This document shows positions 47,195 to 54,746 of a DNA stretch of 58,886 nucleotides, piece after piece; the stretch's first letter is position 1, and the number at the start of each line of letters is the position of its first letter. Under the pieces are notes generated by a model. The model had not been told where the DNA came from. It ran no database searches and worked only from the letters and a program-made list of their open reading frames with translations. The position numbers and the translations under genes were made by a program. The stretch spans positions 1 through 58,886 of the forward strand of contig NZ_JALPRJ010000053.1 of assembly GCF_030464885.1 (NCBI RefSeq). Direction: 5' to 3'. The stretch comes from Caballeronia sp. SEWSISQ10-4 2 (GTDB lineage: Bacteria; Pseudomonadota; Gammaproteobacteria; Burkholderiales; Burkholderiaceae).

Positions 47195-47241
47195 TTTGCA
47201 TTTGATGCCTGCCTCGTACGTTAAGCCTACTTTATTCCTTC

Positions 47242-47901
47242 ATGTCCACGACATCCCTGCTCGTTCAATCCGTACCGGCCCTTGCACAAGGCGCTGTCCT
47301 GACGATCAAGTTCGCGGTCTATTCGATGTTCTTCGGCCTGATCGCGGGCACGATACTCGCGACGATGGGCATCAGCCGAAGCCGCGTGCTGGTCGGTATT
47401 GGTCGTGCTTACGTGAGCGTGATGCGCGGCACGCCGTTGCTTGTGCAGATCTTCGTGATCTATTACGGGCTGCCGAGTCTGGGTATTTCGCTTGATCCGA
47501 CGCCAGCCGGAGTGATTGCGTTGTCAGCGAACGTGGCAGCTTATCTTTCCGAAAGCATGCGGGGGGCGATTCTCGGGATTCAGAGTGGGCAGTGGCTTGC
47601 GGCTTATAGTTTGGGCTTGTCGAGGATGCAGACGCTGCGGTATGTGATCGGTCCGCAGGCATTGCGGATTGCTGTGCCAAGTCTTTCGAATAGCTTGATC
47701 AGCTTGATTAAGGATACGTCGCTGGTGTCTGTGATCACGGTGACGGAATTGCTACGGAGTGCGCAGGAAGTTATTGCCGCTACGTATCAGCCTTTGCCGT
47801 TGTATCTCGCTGCGGCGGTGGTTTATTGGGTGCTGTGTAGTGTGTTGGAGTTTGTGCAGCGGCTGTTCGAGCGGAGATTGGCGTTGCCAGGGCGGCATTA
47901 G
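47242..47901 (+). CDS. Amino-acid ABC transporter permease (HisM/TcyL type)
   Basis: The 219-aa membrane protein has about five hydrophobic segments, the GTPLLVQIFVIYYGLPSLG segment and the EAA-like loop ESMRGAILGIQSGQWLAAYSLGLS. It is typical of polar amino-acid permeases. It follows the binding-protein gene by 100 bp. No ATPase gene follows; the operon ends at a large palindromic element. The last third of the gene has T/G-rich third positions unlike the C-rich rest of the window. Confidence 0.87.
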   Translation: MSTTSLLVQSVPALAQGAVLTIKFAVYSMFFGLIAGTILATMGISRSRVLVGIGRAYVSVMRGTPLLVQIFVIYYGLPSLGISLDPTPAGVIALSANVAAYLSESMRGAILGIQSGQWLAAYSLGLSRMQTLRYVIGPQALRIAVPSLSNSLISLIKDTSLVSVITVTELLRSAQEVIAATYQPLPLYLAAAVVYWVLCSVLEFVQRLFERRLALPGRH

Positions 47902-47905
47902 GTTT

Positions 47906-48111
47906 TTCGTTCGCACTCGGGGTTCTGGTTGGGGGGGTTTGGGTTAGTGGTCGGGGGTGGTGCTGGGTTGCTGCTTTCTGCGTCCCGTGGCCGGTCTATG
48001 CTGGCTGTTCAATACAGCTAACTCACGCAGACCACTAACACCGAAAGCACCAACCCGGCATTGACCCCGACCACCCGCCCCAGCAAAACTACCCCCCCGA
48101 GTGCGAACGAA
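47906..48111. repeat. 206-bp imperfect palindromic element with G-rich arms
   Basis: The ends are perfect 17-bp inverted repeats, TTCGTTCGCACTCGGGG (47906-47922) and its complement (48095-48111). Arms continue inward: 47960-47978 pairs with 48043-48061 at 16 of 19 positions. The arms have several runs of three or more G on the plus strand (left) and minus strand (right), so both could form G-quadruplexes. A central ~64 nt (47979-48042) holds the small inverted repeat GCTGT-TCAAT-ACAGC. It lies between two convergent genes and overlaps the 3' end of lepB. A second copy starts at 58768. Confidence 0.88.
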
Positions 48112-48799
48112 CAGCAACGCCCACCCCGTCCAACCTCGCTCCGAACCTATCCATCCGCGGGAAATGATGCCGGTCCGGATCCAGCGAATACGCTACCCGT
48201 GTCGCCCTCCCCATCAATTCACTGCGTGGGAAAAAACCAAAATACCGCGAGTCCGCACTGTCGTCGCGGTTATCGCCGAGCATCAGATATTCACCCTTCG
48301 GCACCGTCACTGGCCCAAACGAGCGCCGCGGACTCGGCGCCAGCACCGACAACCGCACCATGTGCGAAACATGCCCAAACTTCTCGTCCAGATACTCGCC
48401 AGGCGAAGACGCATCGCCCGCGACACCCGTTATATCGACCGGCTGATAATCCGCCCGCTTGCCATCGATATACAACACGTTGTCGCGCATGGCGACAACA
48501 TCGCCGGGAAGCCCAATCAGCCGCTTCACAATCAACTCATGCGCCGCCGATGAATCCACCGTCACGATATCCCCGCGCCGCGGATCATGCAGATGCGCAA
48601 CCGCCACGTGCGTGAACGGAATACGCAAGTCGTACGCCATCTTGTCGACGACAATCCGGTCACCCTCGCGAATGGTCGGCAACATGGAACCGCTAGGCAC
48701 TACATTCCAGTCAGCAATGGCACTGCGGAACAGCGCCATCAACACCAGAAACGCGATCAGGCTCCGATATTCGCGCCAGAGTCGAGGTAACAGTCGCAT
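48089..48799 (-). CDS. lepB: Signal peptidase I
   Basis: The 236-aa protein has an N-terminal membrane helix (SLIAFLVLMALFRSAIADW), the catalytic Ser in VPSGSMLPTI, the Lys region VKRLIGLPGDVV and GDNRDDSADSRYFG. It cleaves signal peptides at the periplasmic face. No lepA or rnc neighbours are present, so it may be a second copy. Its last eight residues, AVRSHSGG, and the stop codon are encoded by the right arm of the palindromic element, which appears to have replaced the original end. Confidence 0.9.
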   Translation of the reverse strand: MRLLPRLWREYRSLIAFLVLMALFRSAIADWNVVPSGSMLPTIREGDRIVVDKMAYDLRIPFTHVAVAHLHDPRRGDIVTVDSSAAHELIVKRLIGLPGDVVAMRDNVLYIDGKRADYQPVDITGVAGDASSPGEYLDEKFGHVSHMVRLSVLAPSPRRSFGPVTVPKGEYLMLGDNRDDSADSRYFGFFPRSELMGRATRVAYSLDPDRHHFPRMDRFGARLDGVGVAVRSHSGG

Positions 48800-48891
48800 G
48801 ATGGAGGATGCCAGCGTATGAGGACGACAAAGCTTAACGTCGAAACCTGAAATGACGCTTAAGCAGGCCAGCCAAGCCGGCCATCCCGCGC

Positions 48892-49872
48892 TTATTCGGT
48901 TTCGAAAGGGAAACGCACGCCAAGGTCGCGGCGGGCAGCATCCATGATGGAAATCATCTGCATGGATACTGCATGCCGCATGATCGGACTTTCAATAACG
49001 CCGTCGCGCAGCAGCTCGCAAAAGTGCGCTGTCTCGTAGTTCAACCCACCGCCTTCGAACGGCGCATCCAGCTCTACGGTGCGGCCATCCAGATAGCGAA
49101 CGGTCGCTCGCGCGGGATTCCACCAGTTCTCATGGATCGTCACCGTGCCGCCGGTCGCGGCAAGCAAGGCATCACCCTTTCCCTGCAGGTCCAAGCCGCA
49201 GAACAACTGCGCGACACCGCGCTCATGCCGCACATTCAGGCTCGCGAAGGTATCCACGCCCGTCTGCCCAACCCTTCCAAATGTCTGCACTTCGAGCGGC
49301 TCACCGAGCCAGTCTACCGCAAGAAACGCCTCGTAAATACCGATATCGAGCAATGCGCCGCCGCCCATTTCCATCGAATACGAGGGATGCGAAAGCGGCA
49401 CGTTCGCGATCGAACAACCGGCGCGCACCAGCCCGATCTCCCCAACGGGATCGGCCGCGAGATGATCGCGCAACTGCCGGTAAAGCGGATAGAACGGCGG
49501 TTTCATCGCTTCCATGAACAGCAGCTTCGACGAACGCGCCGCGTCGATCATCTCCTGCAACGCGCGCGCGTTGACGGCCGCCGGTTTCTCGCAAAGCACG
49601 GCGCGGCCGGCTTCGAAAGCACGCAACGCATACCCGGGATGGCTGTCCTGCATGGTCGCGATATACAGCGCGTCGATGTTGTCGAGCAACGCATCGAAGC
49701 TTTCATACGCCCGGGTATGAAACTGCGCGGCGAAGGCCGACGCCGGCTCGGGCCGCCGCGACCAGACGCCGCTCAGTGTCGCGCCCGGCACAAAGGCAAG
49801 CCCTTCGGCGAACCTGCGCGCAATATTCCCCGCGCCGACAATGCCCCAACGGATCGTGCTCTGTGCGCTCAT
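48892..49872 (-). CDS. Gfo/Idh/MocA-family oxidoreductase
   Basis: The 326-aa protein starts MSAQSTIRWGIVGAGNIARRF, an N-terminal Rossmann NAD(P) site (GxGxxA form), and has the family CEKPAAVNARAL segment with the Lys near residue 97. The C-terminal part is the alpha/beta domain. Such enzymes oxidise sugars, inositols or related alcohols. ATG at 49872 is chosen because the longer frame adds residues before the Rossmann strand. A FadR-type regulator lies upstream on the same strand. Confidence 0.86.
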   Translation of the reverse strand: MSAQSTIRWGIVGAGNIARRFAEGLAFVPGATLSGVWSRRPEPASAFAAQFHTRAYESFDALLDNIDALYIATMQDSHPGYALRAFEAGRAVLCEKPAAVNARALQEMIDAARSSKLLFMEAMKPPFYPLYRQLRDHLAADPVGEIGLVRAGCSIANVPLSHPSYSMEMGGGALLDIGIYEAFLAVDWLGEPLEVQTFGRVGQTGVDTFASLNVRHERGVAQLFCGLDLQGKGDALLAATGGTVTIHENWWNPARATVRYLDGRTVELDAPFEGGGLNYETAHFCELLRDGVIESPIMRHAVSMQMISIMDAARRDLGVRFPFETE

Positions 49873-50219
49873 CTGTCCCGCTCCCTGCTTGATGGTGAAT
49901 AGTCGGCCACGGCCGGCGAATGGGCACATTGTCCACTACGGGAGCGCTCGCCGTGAAGCCTGAACGATGAATGAACCATCACGCAGCGCGTCGCGGCTCT
50001 GTCACAAAACTCAAGGGAGACCAACGGGAGATCGACATCCGGCGCAAACATCATCAGGCGTCGAAGTCAGGCGGGAAGGGAAAGTGAAACGTTTGCGTAG
50101 GGAGGAACCCGAATAGGGCGCTCGTCGCGCCCGGCCACGAATAACGTGACCAGAAACCTCGGGCCAGCTTCGCCACGCCGGAACCGTCCCGGACGCGAAG
50201 CTTCAGGCACGCACGTGTG
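49873..50219. other. Non-coding region between the regulator and oxidoreductase genes
   Basis: This 347-bp stretch has no supported gene. GCTTCGC (50167-50173) and GCGAAGC (50195-50201) flank a GC-rich inner repeat just after the regulator stop and could be a 3'-end hairpin, without a T tract. A promoter for the oxidoreductase is expected but not identified. Confidence 0.4.
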
Positions 50220-50975
50220 TCAGGCGCCGGCCGATTCCGATGCGCCGATCGGCGGTGACGAATTGTCCTCGCGACGTTCGAGCGAAAAGGCCCGCCCGAC
50301 CTCCTCCGCGGTGACATCGATCAGCGTGCTCATCGCGCGCTCTGCCGTACCGGCGTCGTGTGCCTCGATCGCTTCCACCACGTGGCGCTGCGCGTCGAGC
50401 GTCGCGTCACGCATGGTCGCAATGCCCGCCACGATCGGATAGACCGTCACCAGCGCACCCCGCACGATAGCCGTCATCTGCTGGAAGAACTGGTTGCCGC
50501 TCGCGGCGACAATACGCGTATGCAACGCAACATCGGCGGCCTGGTACTCGGGCTCGCTGCCGTTGAGTGACGCAAGCGCGTCGAACGCGTCGCGAATCCC
50601 GGCCACTTCGTCGGGCGTTGCGCGAGTTGCCGCCAGCGCGGCCGCACGCGGCTCGATCAGCATTCGAAACTCGATCACGTCGCGCAGGAACGCCTGATCC
50701 GGCGTCGCCCGAAAGCGCCAGCTCACCACGTCCTCGTCGATCAGCCGCCAGTCGCTCATCGGCCGGATCCGCGTGCCCGTCTTCGGGCGCACGTCCAGCA
50801 TGTGACGCGCGAGCAACATGCTCAAGGCCTCGCGCATCACGGTCCGACTCACGTCGAACTCCTTCGACAAGACGTCCTGCGGTGGCAGAATCGCGCCGTA
50901 CTTCTGTTCGACGATGCCCGATACGAGCCCGTCCATCACCTTAGCCACTAGTGATCGCTCTTTGTTTTCGTCCAT
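50220..50975 (-). CDS. GntR-family regulator, FadR/FCD subfamily
   Basis: The 251-aa protein has an N-terminal winged helix (LPPQDVLSKEFDVSRTVMREALSML, about 31-55) and a C-terminal all-helical FCD effector domain with metal-type residues (FRMLIEPRAAALAA, ALHTRIVAASGN). FCD regulators bind carboxylates or sugar acids. The start is ATG at 50975 (GTG at 50978 is also possible). The oxidoreductase gene downstream is a likely target. A 12-bp palindrome and a GC hairpin lie upstream and may be its own control sites. Confidence 0.87.
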   Translation of the reverse strand: MDENKERSLVAKVMDGLVSGIVEQKYGAILPPQDVLSKEFDVSRTVMREALSMLLARHMLDVRPKTGTRIRPMSDWRLIDEDVVSWRFRATPDQAFLRDVIEFRMLIEPRAAALAATRATPDEVAGIRDAFDALASLNGSEPEYQAADVALHTRIVAASGNQFFQQMTAIVRGALVTVYPIVAGIATMRDATLDAQRHVVEAIEAHDAGTAERAMSTLIDVTAEEVGRAFSLERREDNSSPPIGASESAGA

Positions 50976-51033
50976 CACCCCTCTCCCCTTGCGCCCTACA
51001 TTGTGTCCCTGCGCATCCGGCGTGCTTCCCCAA

Positions 51034-51072
51034 GCTCACCGGAAGGCCCGGTGAGCGCCACTGATCGATCAG
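51034..51072. promoter_or_regulatory. Hairpin and palindrome upstream of the FadR-type regulator
   Basis: A nine-pair GC hairpin (51034-51056) and the perfect palindrome CTGATCGATCAG (51061-51072) lie 59-97 bp upstream of the regulator start. The palindrome fits a dimeric regulator. The hairpin lacks a T tract. Confidence 0.4.
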
Positions 51073-51197
51073 ATCAATCTGCGGCACTGCACCGTGCACG
51101 ATAAATTGCGTGTTCAATACCGCGGACGCCAGTCGGAATGTCCCTCTCAAGGGTTATCCCTTTACCGTCTCACGGTGCTGCTTCGGCAACCGCTGTA

Positions 51198-51238
51198 TTA
51201 AGTACTTCGTGATGCTTGTGATTTAAGTGCTTCGTGAT
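51198..51238. repeat. 16-nt direct repeat with 25-nt period
   Basis: TTAAGTACTTCGTGAT at 51198-51213 and TTAAGTGCTTCGTGAT at 51223-51238 differ at one position. It lies between manC and the regulator gene, about 55 bp beyond the manC stop. Confidence 0.75.
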
Positions 51239-51292
51239 TCTATGTCTGCCTGCTCAATGCACTGCGGGTGCGTCCCTTGCCTGTCCGGGCTT

Positions 51293-52849
51293 TCAGCCCG
51301 GTGTCTTCTTTTCGGTCACGCGTCCATATTGGTCGTCGAAACGCACGATGTCATCCTCGCCCAAATACGTCCCCGATTGCACTTCGATCATTTCGAGCGG
51401 CGTTTTACCGGGGTTTTCGAGCCTGTGGGTCGTACCGAGCGGAATGAACGTGGACTGGTTTTCGCTCACCAGGAAGGTTTCTTCCCCGCGCGTGACGAGC
51501 GCCGTGCCGCGCACGACGATCCAGTGCTCCGCGCGATGATGATGCATCTGCAACGAAAGCCGCGCGCCTGGTTTCACCACAATACGCTTTACCTGAAAAC
51601 GCTCACCGTGATCGATGGAATCGTAGAAACCCCAAGGCCGCTGCACCTTTCGATGATCGTGGGCCTCGGCGCCCTTGGCGGCCTTCAGGCGGCCGACCAT
51701 CGCCTTCACTTCCTGCACGCGATCCTTCGATGCCACCAGGATCGCATCGGCGGTTTCCACGACCACTACGCCGCTCACGCCAACGCACGCGACCAGCCGT
51801 CCGTCTGAATGCGCGAAGCTGTCCGCTGAACCTTCGAAGATCACGCGGCCGCGCGCAACGTTGCCATCTTCGTCCTTGTTCGACATGTCCCACACAGCGT
51901 CCCATGCGCCGACGTCGGACCAGCCTGCTGCAAGCGGCACCACGACTCCCGGAAAACGGGGCTCGTGCGTGATGCGCTCCATGACCGCGAAATCGATGGA
52001 ATCCGACGGGCACGATTCGAATGCGTCGACATCGAGTTGCGTGAAGCCGTCCTGATGCAGGCCGTGGTCGAACGCGATCAGGCACGCGGCGTGTATGGCC
52101 GGCTGAAAGTGTTCGATAGCCGCAAGCCAGACAGACGCGCGGCACACGAAAATTCCGCTGTTCCACCAGTATTCGCCGGACGCCAGATACTGCTCCGCGA
52201 TTTCCCGGCGCGGCTTTTCAACGAAACGTTCAAGCACGCGCGCTTGAGGCACGCCATCACCCGCCGGCCCCAGCGCCGCACCGGCCTTGATATAGCCGTA
52301 TCCCGTTTCAATCTTGTCCGGCACGATGCCGAGCGTGACAAGCGCACCGCTCACGGCATGTTCGATCGCCTTCGCGATTGTGCGCCGGAACGCGTCGAGG
52401 TCGGACACGGCGTGATCGGCAGGCATCGCCACCATCACGGGATCGTCGCCAGGTACGGCAGCCAGTGCGGCCAATGCCGCAAGCGTGAGCGCGGGCGCAG
52501 TGTTACGGGCACACGGTTCCAGCACGATGCGCGCACGACGTCCGTTCCGCTCGATCTGCTGGGCCGTTAGCAATTTGTGTTCCGTGCCGCAAACCACGAT
52601 CGGTTCATCGGCAGTGGCGAAGTGCACGGCGTCGTGGCCGTGGGTCGCATCGAGTCCGTCGAGACGGCGCAGCGTCGCTTCGAGCAGCGACTCCGAGCCC
52701 ATGAGTTCGATGAGTTGTTTGGGGAACTGCTGCCGCGACAGCGGCCAGAGCCGCGTGCCGGAGCCGCCGGCGAGAATGACCGGTTGTACGCGAACACTCA
52801 CGGCGCCCGTCTTGGCAGCGCCGTTAAGCGGATTGTGGGACACGTCCAC
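51293..52849 (-). CDS. manC: Mannose-1-phosphate guanylyltransferase / mannose-6-phosphate isomerase
   Basis: The 518-aa bifunctional enzyme has an N-terminal nucleotidyltransferase domain (PVILAGGSGTRLWPLSRQQF, with FVEKPRREIAEQYL). A C-terminal type II PMI cupin follows (RPWGFYDSIDHGERFQVKRI and QMHHHRAEHWIVV). It makes GDP-mannose for surface polysaccharide. GTG at 52849 is chosen because AGGAG lies five bases upstream; the open frame continues to 52924 without a better site. It is last of the minus-strand polysaccharide genes, after the flippase. Confidence 0.93.
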   Translation of the reverse strand: MDVSHNPLNGAAKTGAVSVRVQPVILAGGSGTRLWPLSRQQFPKQLIELMGSESLLEATLRRLDGLDATHGHDAVHFATADEPIVVCGTEHKLLTAQQIERNGRRARIVLEPCARNTAPALTLAALAALAAVPGDDPVMVAMPADHAVSDLDAFRRTIAKAIEHAVSGALVTLGIVPDKIETGYGYIKAGAALGPAGDGVPQARVLERFVEKPRREIAEQYLASGEYWWNSGIFVCRASVWLAAIEHFQPAIHAACLIAFDHGLHQDGFTQLDVDAFESCPSDSIDFAVMERITHEPRFPGVVVPLAAGWSDVGAWDAVWDMSNKDEDGNVARGRVIFEGSADSFAHSDGRLVACVGVSGVVVVETADAILVASKDRVQEVKAMVGRLKAAKGAEAHDHRKVQRPWGFYDSIDHGERFQVKRIVVKPGARLSLQMHHHRAEHWIVVRGTALVTRGEETFLVSENQSTFIPLGTTHRLENPGKTPLEMIEVQSGTYLGEDDIVRFDDQYGRVTEKKTPG

Positions 52850-53015
52850 GGTGACTCCTGAAGCGTTAAAGCTGATTGAGGGCCGAACGCGTCTGACAGG
52901 TGCGGACGCGTGAAACACACGCATCGATTGATGCGCTATTTAAGCAGGCAAATCCAATTTGTTGTGTGCGCGCGCGAACGCCCGCACGCTGTTCGGTCAA
53001 TCCACCTTTCGCGGC

Positions 53016-53039
53016 GCTTTATGCATCGCTTTATGCATC
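53016..53039. repeat. 12-nt tandem duplication next to the flippase stop
   Basis: GCTTTATGCATC occurs at 53016-53027 and 53028-53039 without mismatch, directly before the flippase stop codon (complement of 53041-53043). Confidence 0.85.
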
Positions 53040-53040
53040 C

Positions 53041-54501
53041 TTACCCGGCACTAGGCAGCAATCTTTGCCGGACCCGCGCGGCGACCTCGCGCAATTCACT
53101 CGATTCGCAGAACGACCATGCGAGATTGCCCGCAAGCAGCCCGACGGCAATCGCGGCCATGCCGCTGAGCGAATCCATGGAGTCGGCGCACACCGTGGCA
53201 ATCACCAGGAAAGCCAGATGTCCGGCCATGTTGCGCACGATCGGCCGTGGCTTGAGCTTCGAGAAATAAAGGAACGCTGCATAGTCGAAGAAAGCTTTCG
53301 CGACCACCGCCACGCCTGCACCCAGCAGCCCATACCAGCGGATACTCAGCCACAGCACGAGCGCGAAGATCGGCAAACCGATCCAGCCAACCCGCGCGAC
53401 CTGCGCCGGATTCGCCTTGGCCTGGATCAACACGCCGATGATGCTCGACTGCCCCGCCAGCCATACGCCAATCACAAGGATGCGTCCGACAGGCGCCGAC
53501 TGCACCGCCATCTCATGGCCAAGCCAGATATTCAGGAACGGCGCCAGCGCGAACAACGCAACCACCACGCACGGCGTGAACGCGCAATTCAAAAACGCGA
53601 GCGCCTGATGCGAGAGTTCGTCGGCGTGATCGCTGGCGGAGGCCGAAAAACGCGGGAACAGCGTGCGCAGCATGGCGCTCGGCAGCAGATTCATGCGCGT
53701 AACCAGGTTTTGCGGCGTGGCGTAGTACGCCACGTATTTGGCGCCGAGCATTGAACCGATCACGACCCGGTCGAGCGTTGTCGCGATCATGCTCGCGCCC
53801 GAGAACAGCAGCAGCCAGCGGCCGTAGTTGAAGAGTTCGCGAATCAGCGGCCATTCCGGCTTCGAGATGCCCGTGATACCAATTGCGCGGAACGTGCCGT
53901 AGCCAAGCAGCAGCGCCGCGAGAAACCGCGCAATGACTGCTGCCGGCACGACCACCGCCAGCGACGGCGAGATCAGGTACAGCGCGGCAAGCGGTAACAA
54001 CTGGAACAGGAACGTGCCGATAGTCTGGTTGGTGTTGAACAGCGCGAACTTTTCCATGCCGCCGATCGCTCCGCTGAACACCCACGAAATGTTGGCGATC
54101 GGCACGGCCAATGCAATCCACGGCAGCGCATGCAGCACTTCGCGCTGGAACGCCGGTTCGATGGTTGCGATATGCACGACGTAGACGTACGCGCCGAACC
54201 AGATCAGCACCGCGCCGACGAGACCCGTCGCGAGGTTGAGAAAGAATGCACTCCAGAAGATACGCTGGATGGTGCCGTCGTTGGACTGGCGCGCCTTGGC
54301 GATATGATTTTCGGTCGCCATCGAAATGCCGAGATCGAGCACGCTGAAATAACCGATCAGCGCCCACACCAGGTTGATGACGCCATAGCGCTCGATCCCC
54401 ATGCCATGAATGTAGGCCGGTACCGTCGCAAGCGAGACGAACACGGGCAGGATGAGCCCGGCGAAATTGATCGCTATGTTCTTGAGAAGACTTTTTTCCA
54501 T
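53041..54501 (-). CDS. Polysaccharide flippase, Wzx/MATE-like
   Basis: The 486-aa polytopic protein has about 12-14 membrane segments, opening with KNIAINFAGLILPVFVSLAT as in oligosaccharide flippases (Wzx/PST). It should move lipid-linked repeat units across the inner membrane. It lies between the tandem hydrolase gene and manC on the same strand, which supports a polysaccharide role over drug export. No Wzy polymerase or Wza/Wzc genes are seen in the window. A 245-bp gap separates it from the hydrolase gene. Confidence 0.85.
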   Translation of the reverse strand: MEKSLLKNIAINFAGLILPVFVSLATVPAYIHGMGIERYGVINLVWALIGYFSVLDLGISMATENHIAKARQSNDGTIQRIFWSAFFLNLATGLVGAVLIWFGAYVYVVHIATIEPAFQREVLHALPWIALAVPIANISWVFSGAIGGMEKFALFNTNQTIGTFLFQLLPLAALYLISPSLAVVVPAAVIARFLAALLLGYGTFRAIGITGISKPEWPLIRELFNYGRWLLLFSGASMIATTLDRVVIGSMLGAKYVAYYATPQNLVTRMNLLPSAMLRTLFPRFSASASDHADELSHQALAFLNCAFTPCVVVALFALAPFLNIWLGHEMAVQSAPVGRILVIGVWLAGQSSIIGVLIQAKANPAQVARVGWIGLPIFALVLWLSIRWYGLLGAGVAVVAKAFFDYAAFLYFSKLKPRPIVRNMAGHLAFLVIATVCADSMDSLSGMAAIAVGLLAGNLAWSFCESSELREVAARVRQRLLPSAG

Positions 54502-54746
54502 TGAGCAACGGGCCGATTACAACAAACACACACAGGATGAATCAAGGCACCGCGCACAGCTTGCGGTGAATGCAGGCACGTTGCAGCGCACGGGTGATGC
54601 ACGTTTGAGTGCACGCAACGGGTGCCTGCCCGAAGGTCAGACGAATTACACGCCAGAGTAGAGCCACGGTATTTCAGGGTCTGTACGCAGACGAACGCAT
54701 CGCGCCGCGGCTCTTGATCTCTTGCAATCCTTTACATTCTTTCGGC

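Larger units (their letters stand above)
50976..51292. other. Non-coding region between manC and the FadR-type regulator
   Basis: This 317-bp stretch has no gene. It holds a perfect hairpin GCTCACCGG-N5-CCGGTGAGC (51034-51056), a 12-bp palindrome CTGATCGATCAG (51061-51072) and a spaced duplication TTAAGTACTTCGTGAT / TTAAGTGCTTCGTGAT (51198-51213, 51223-51238). The palindrome could be the regulator's operator. Confidence 0.55.

Noticed and set aside
49869..50317. Small minus-strand frames of 61 and 87 codons between the oxidoreductase and regulator
   Set aside because: They overlap each other or the regulator gene, have no ribosome-binding site and show no family resemblance.
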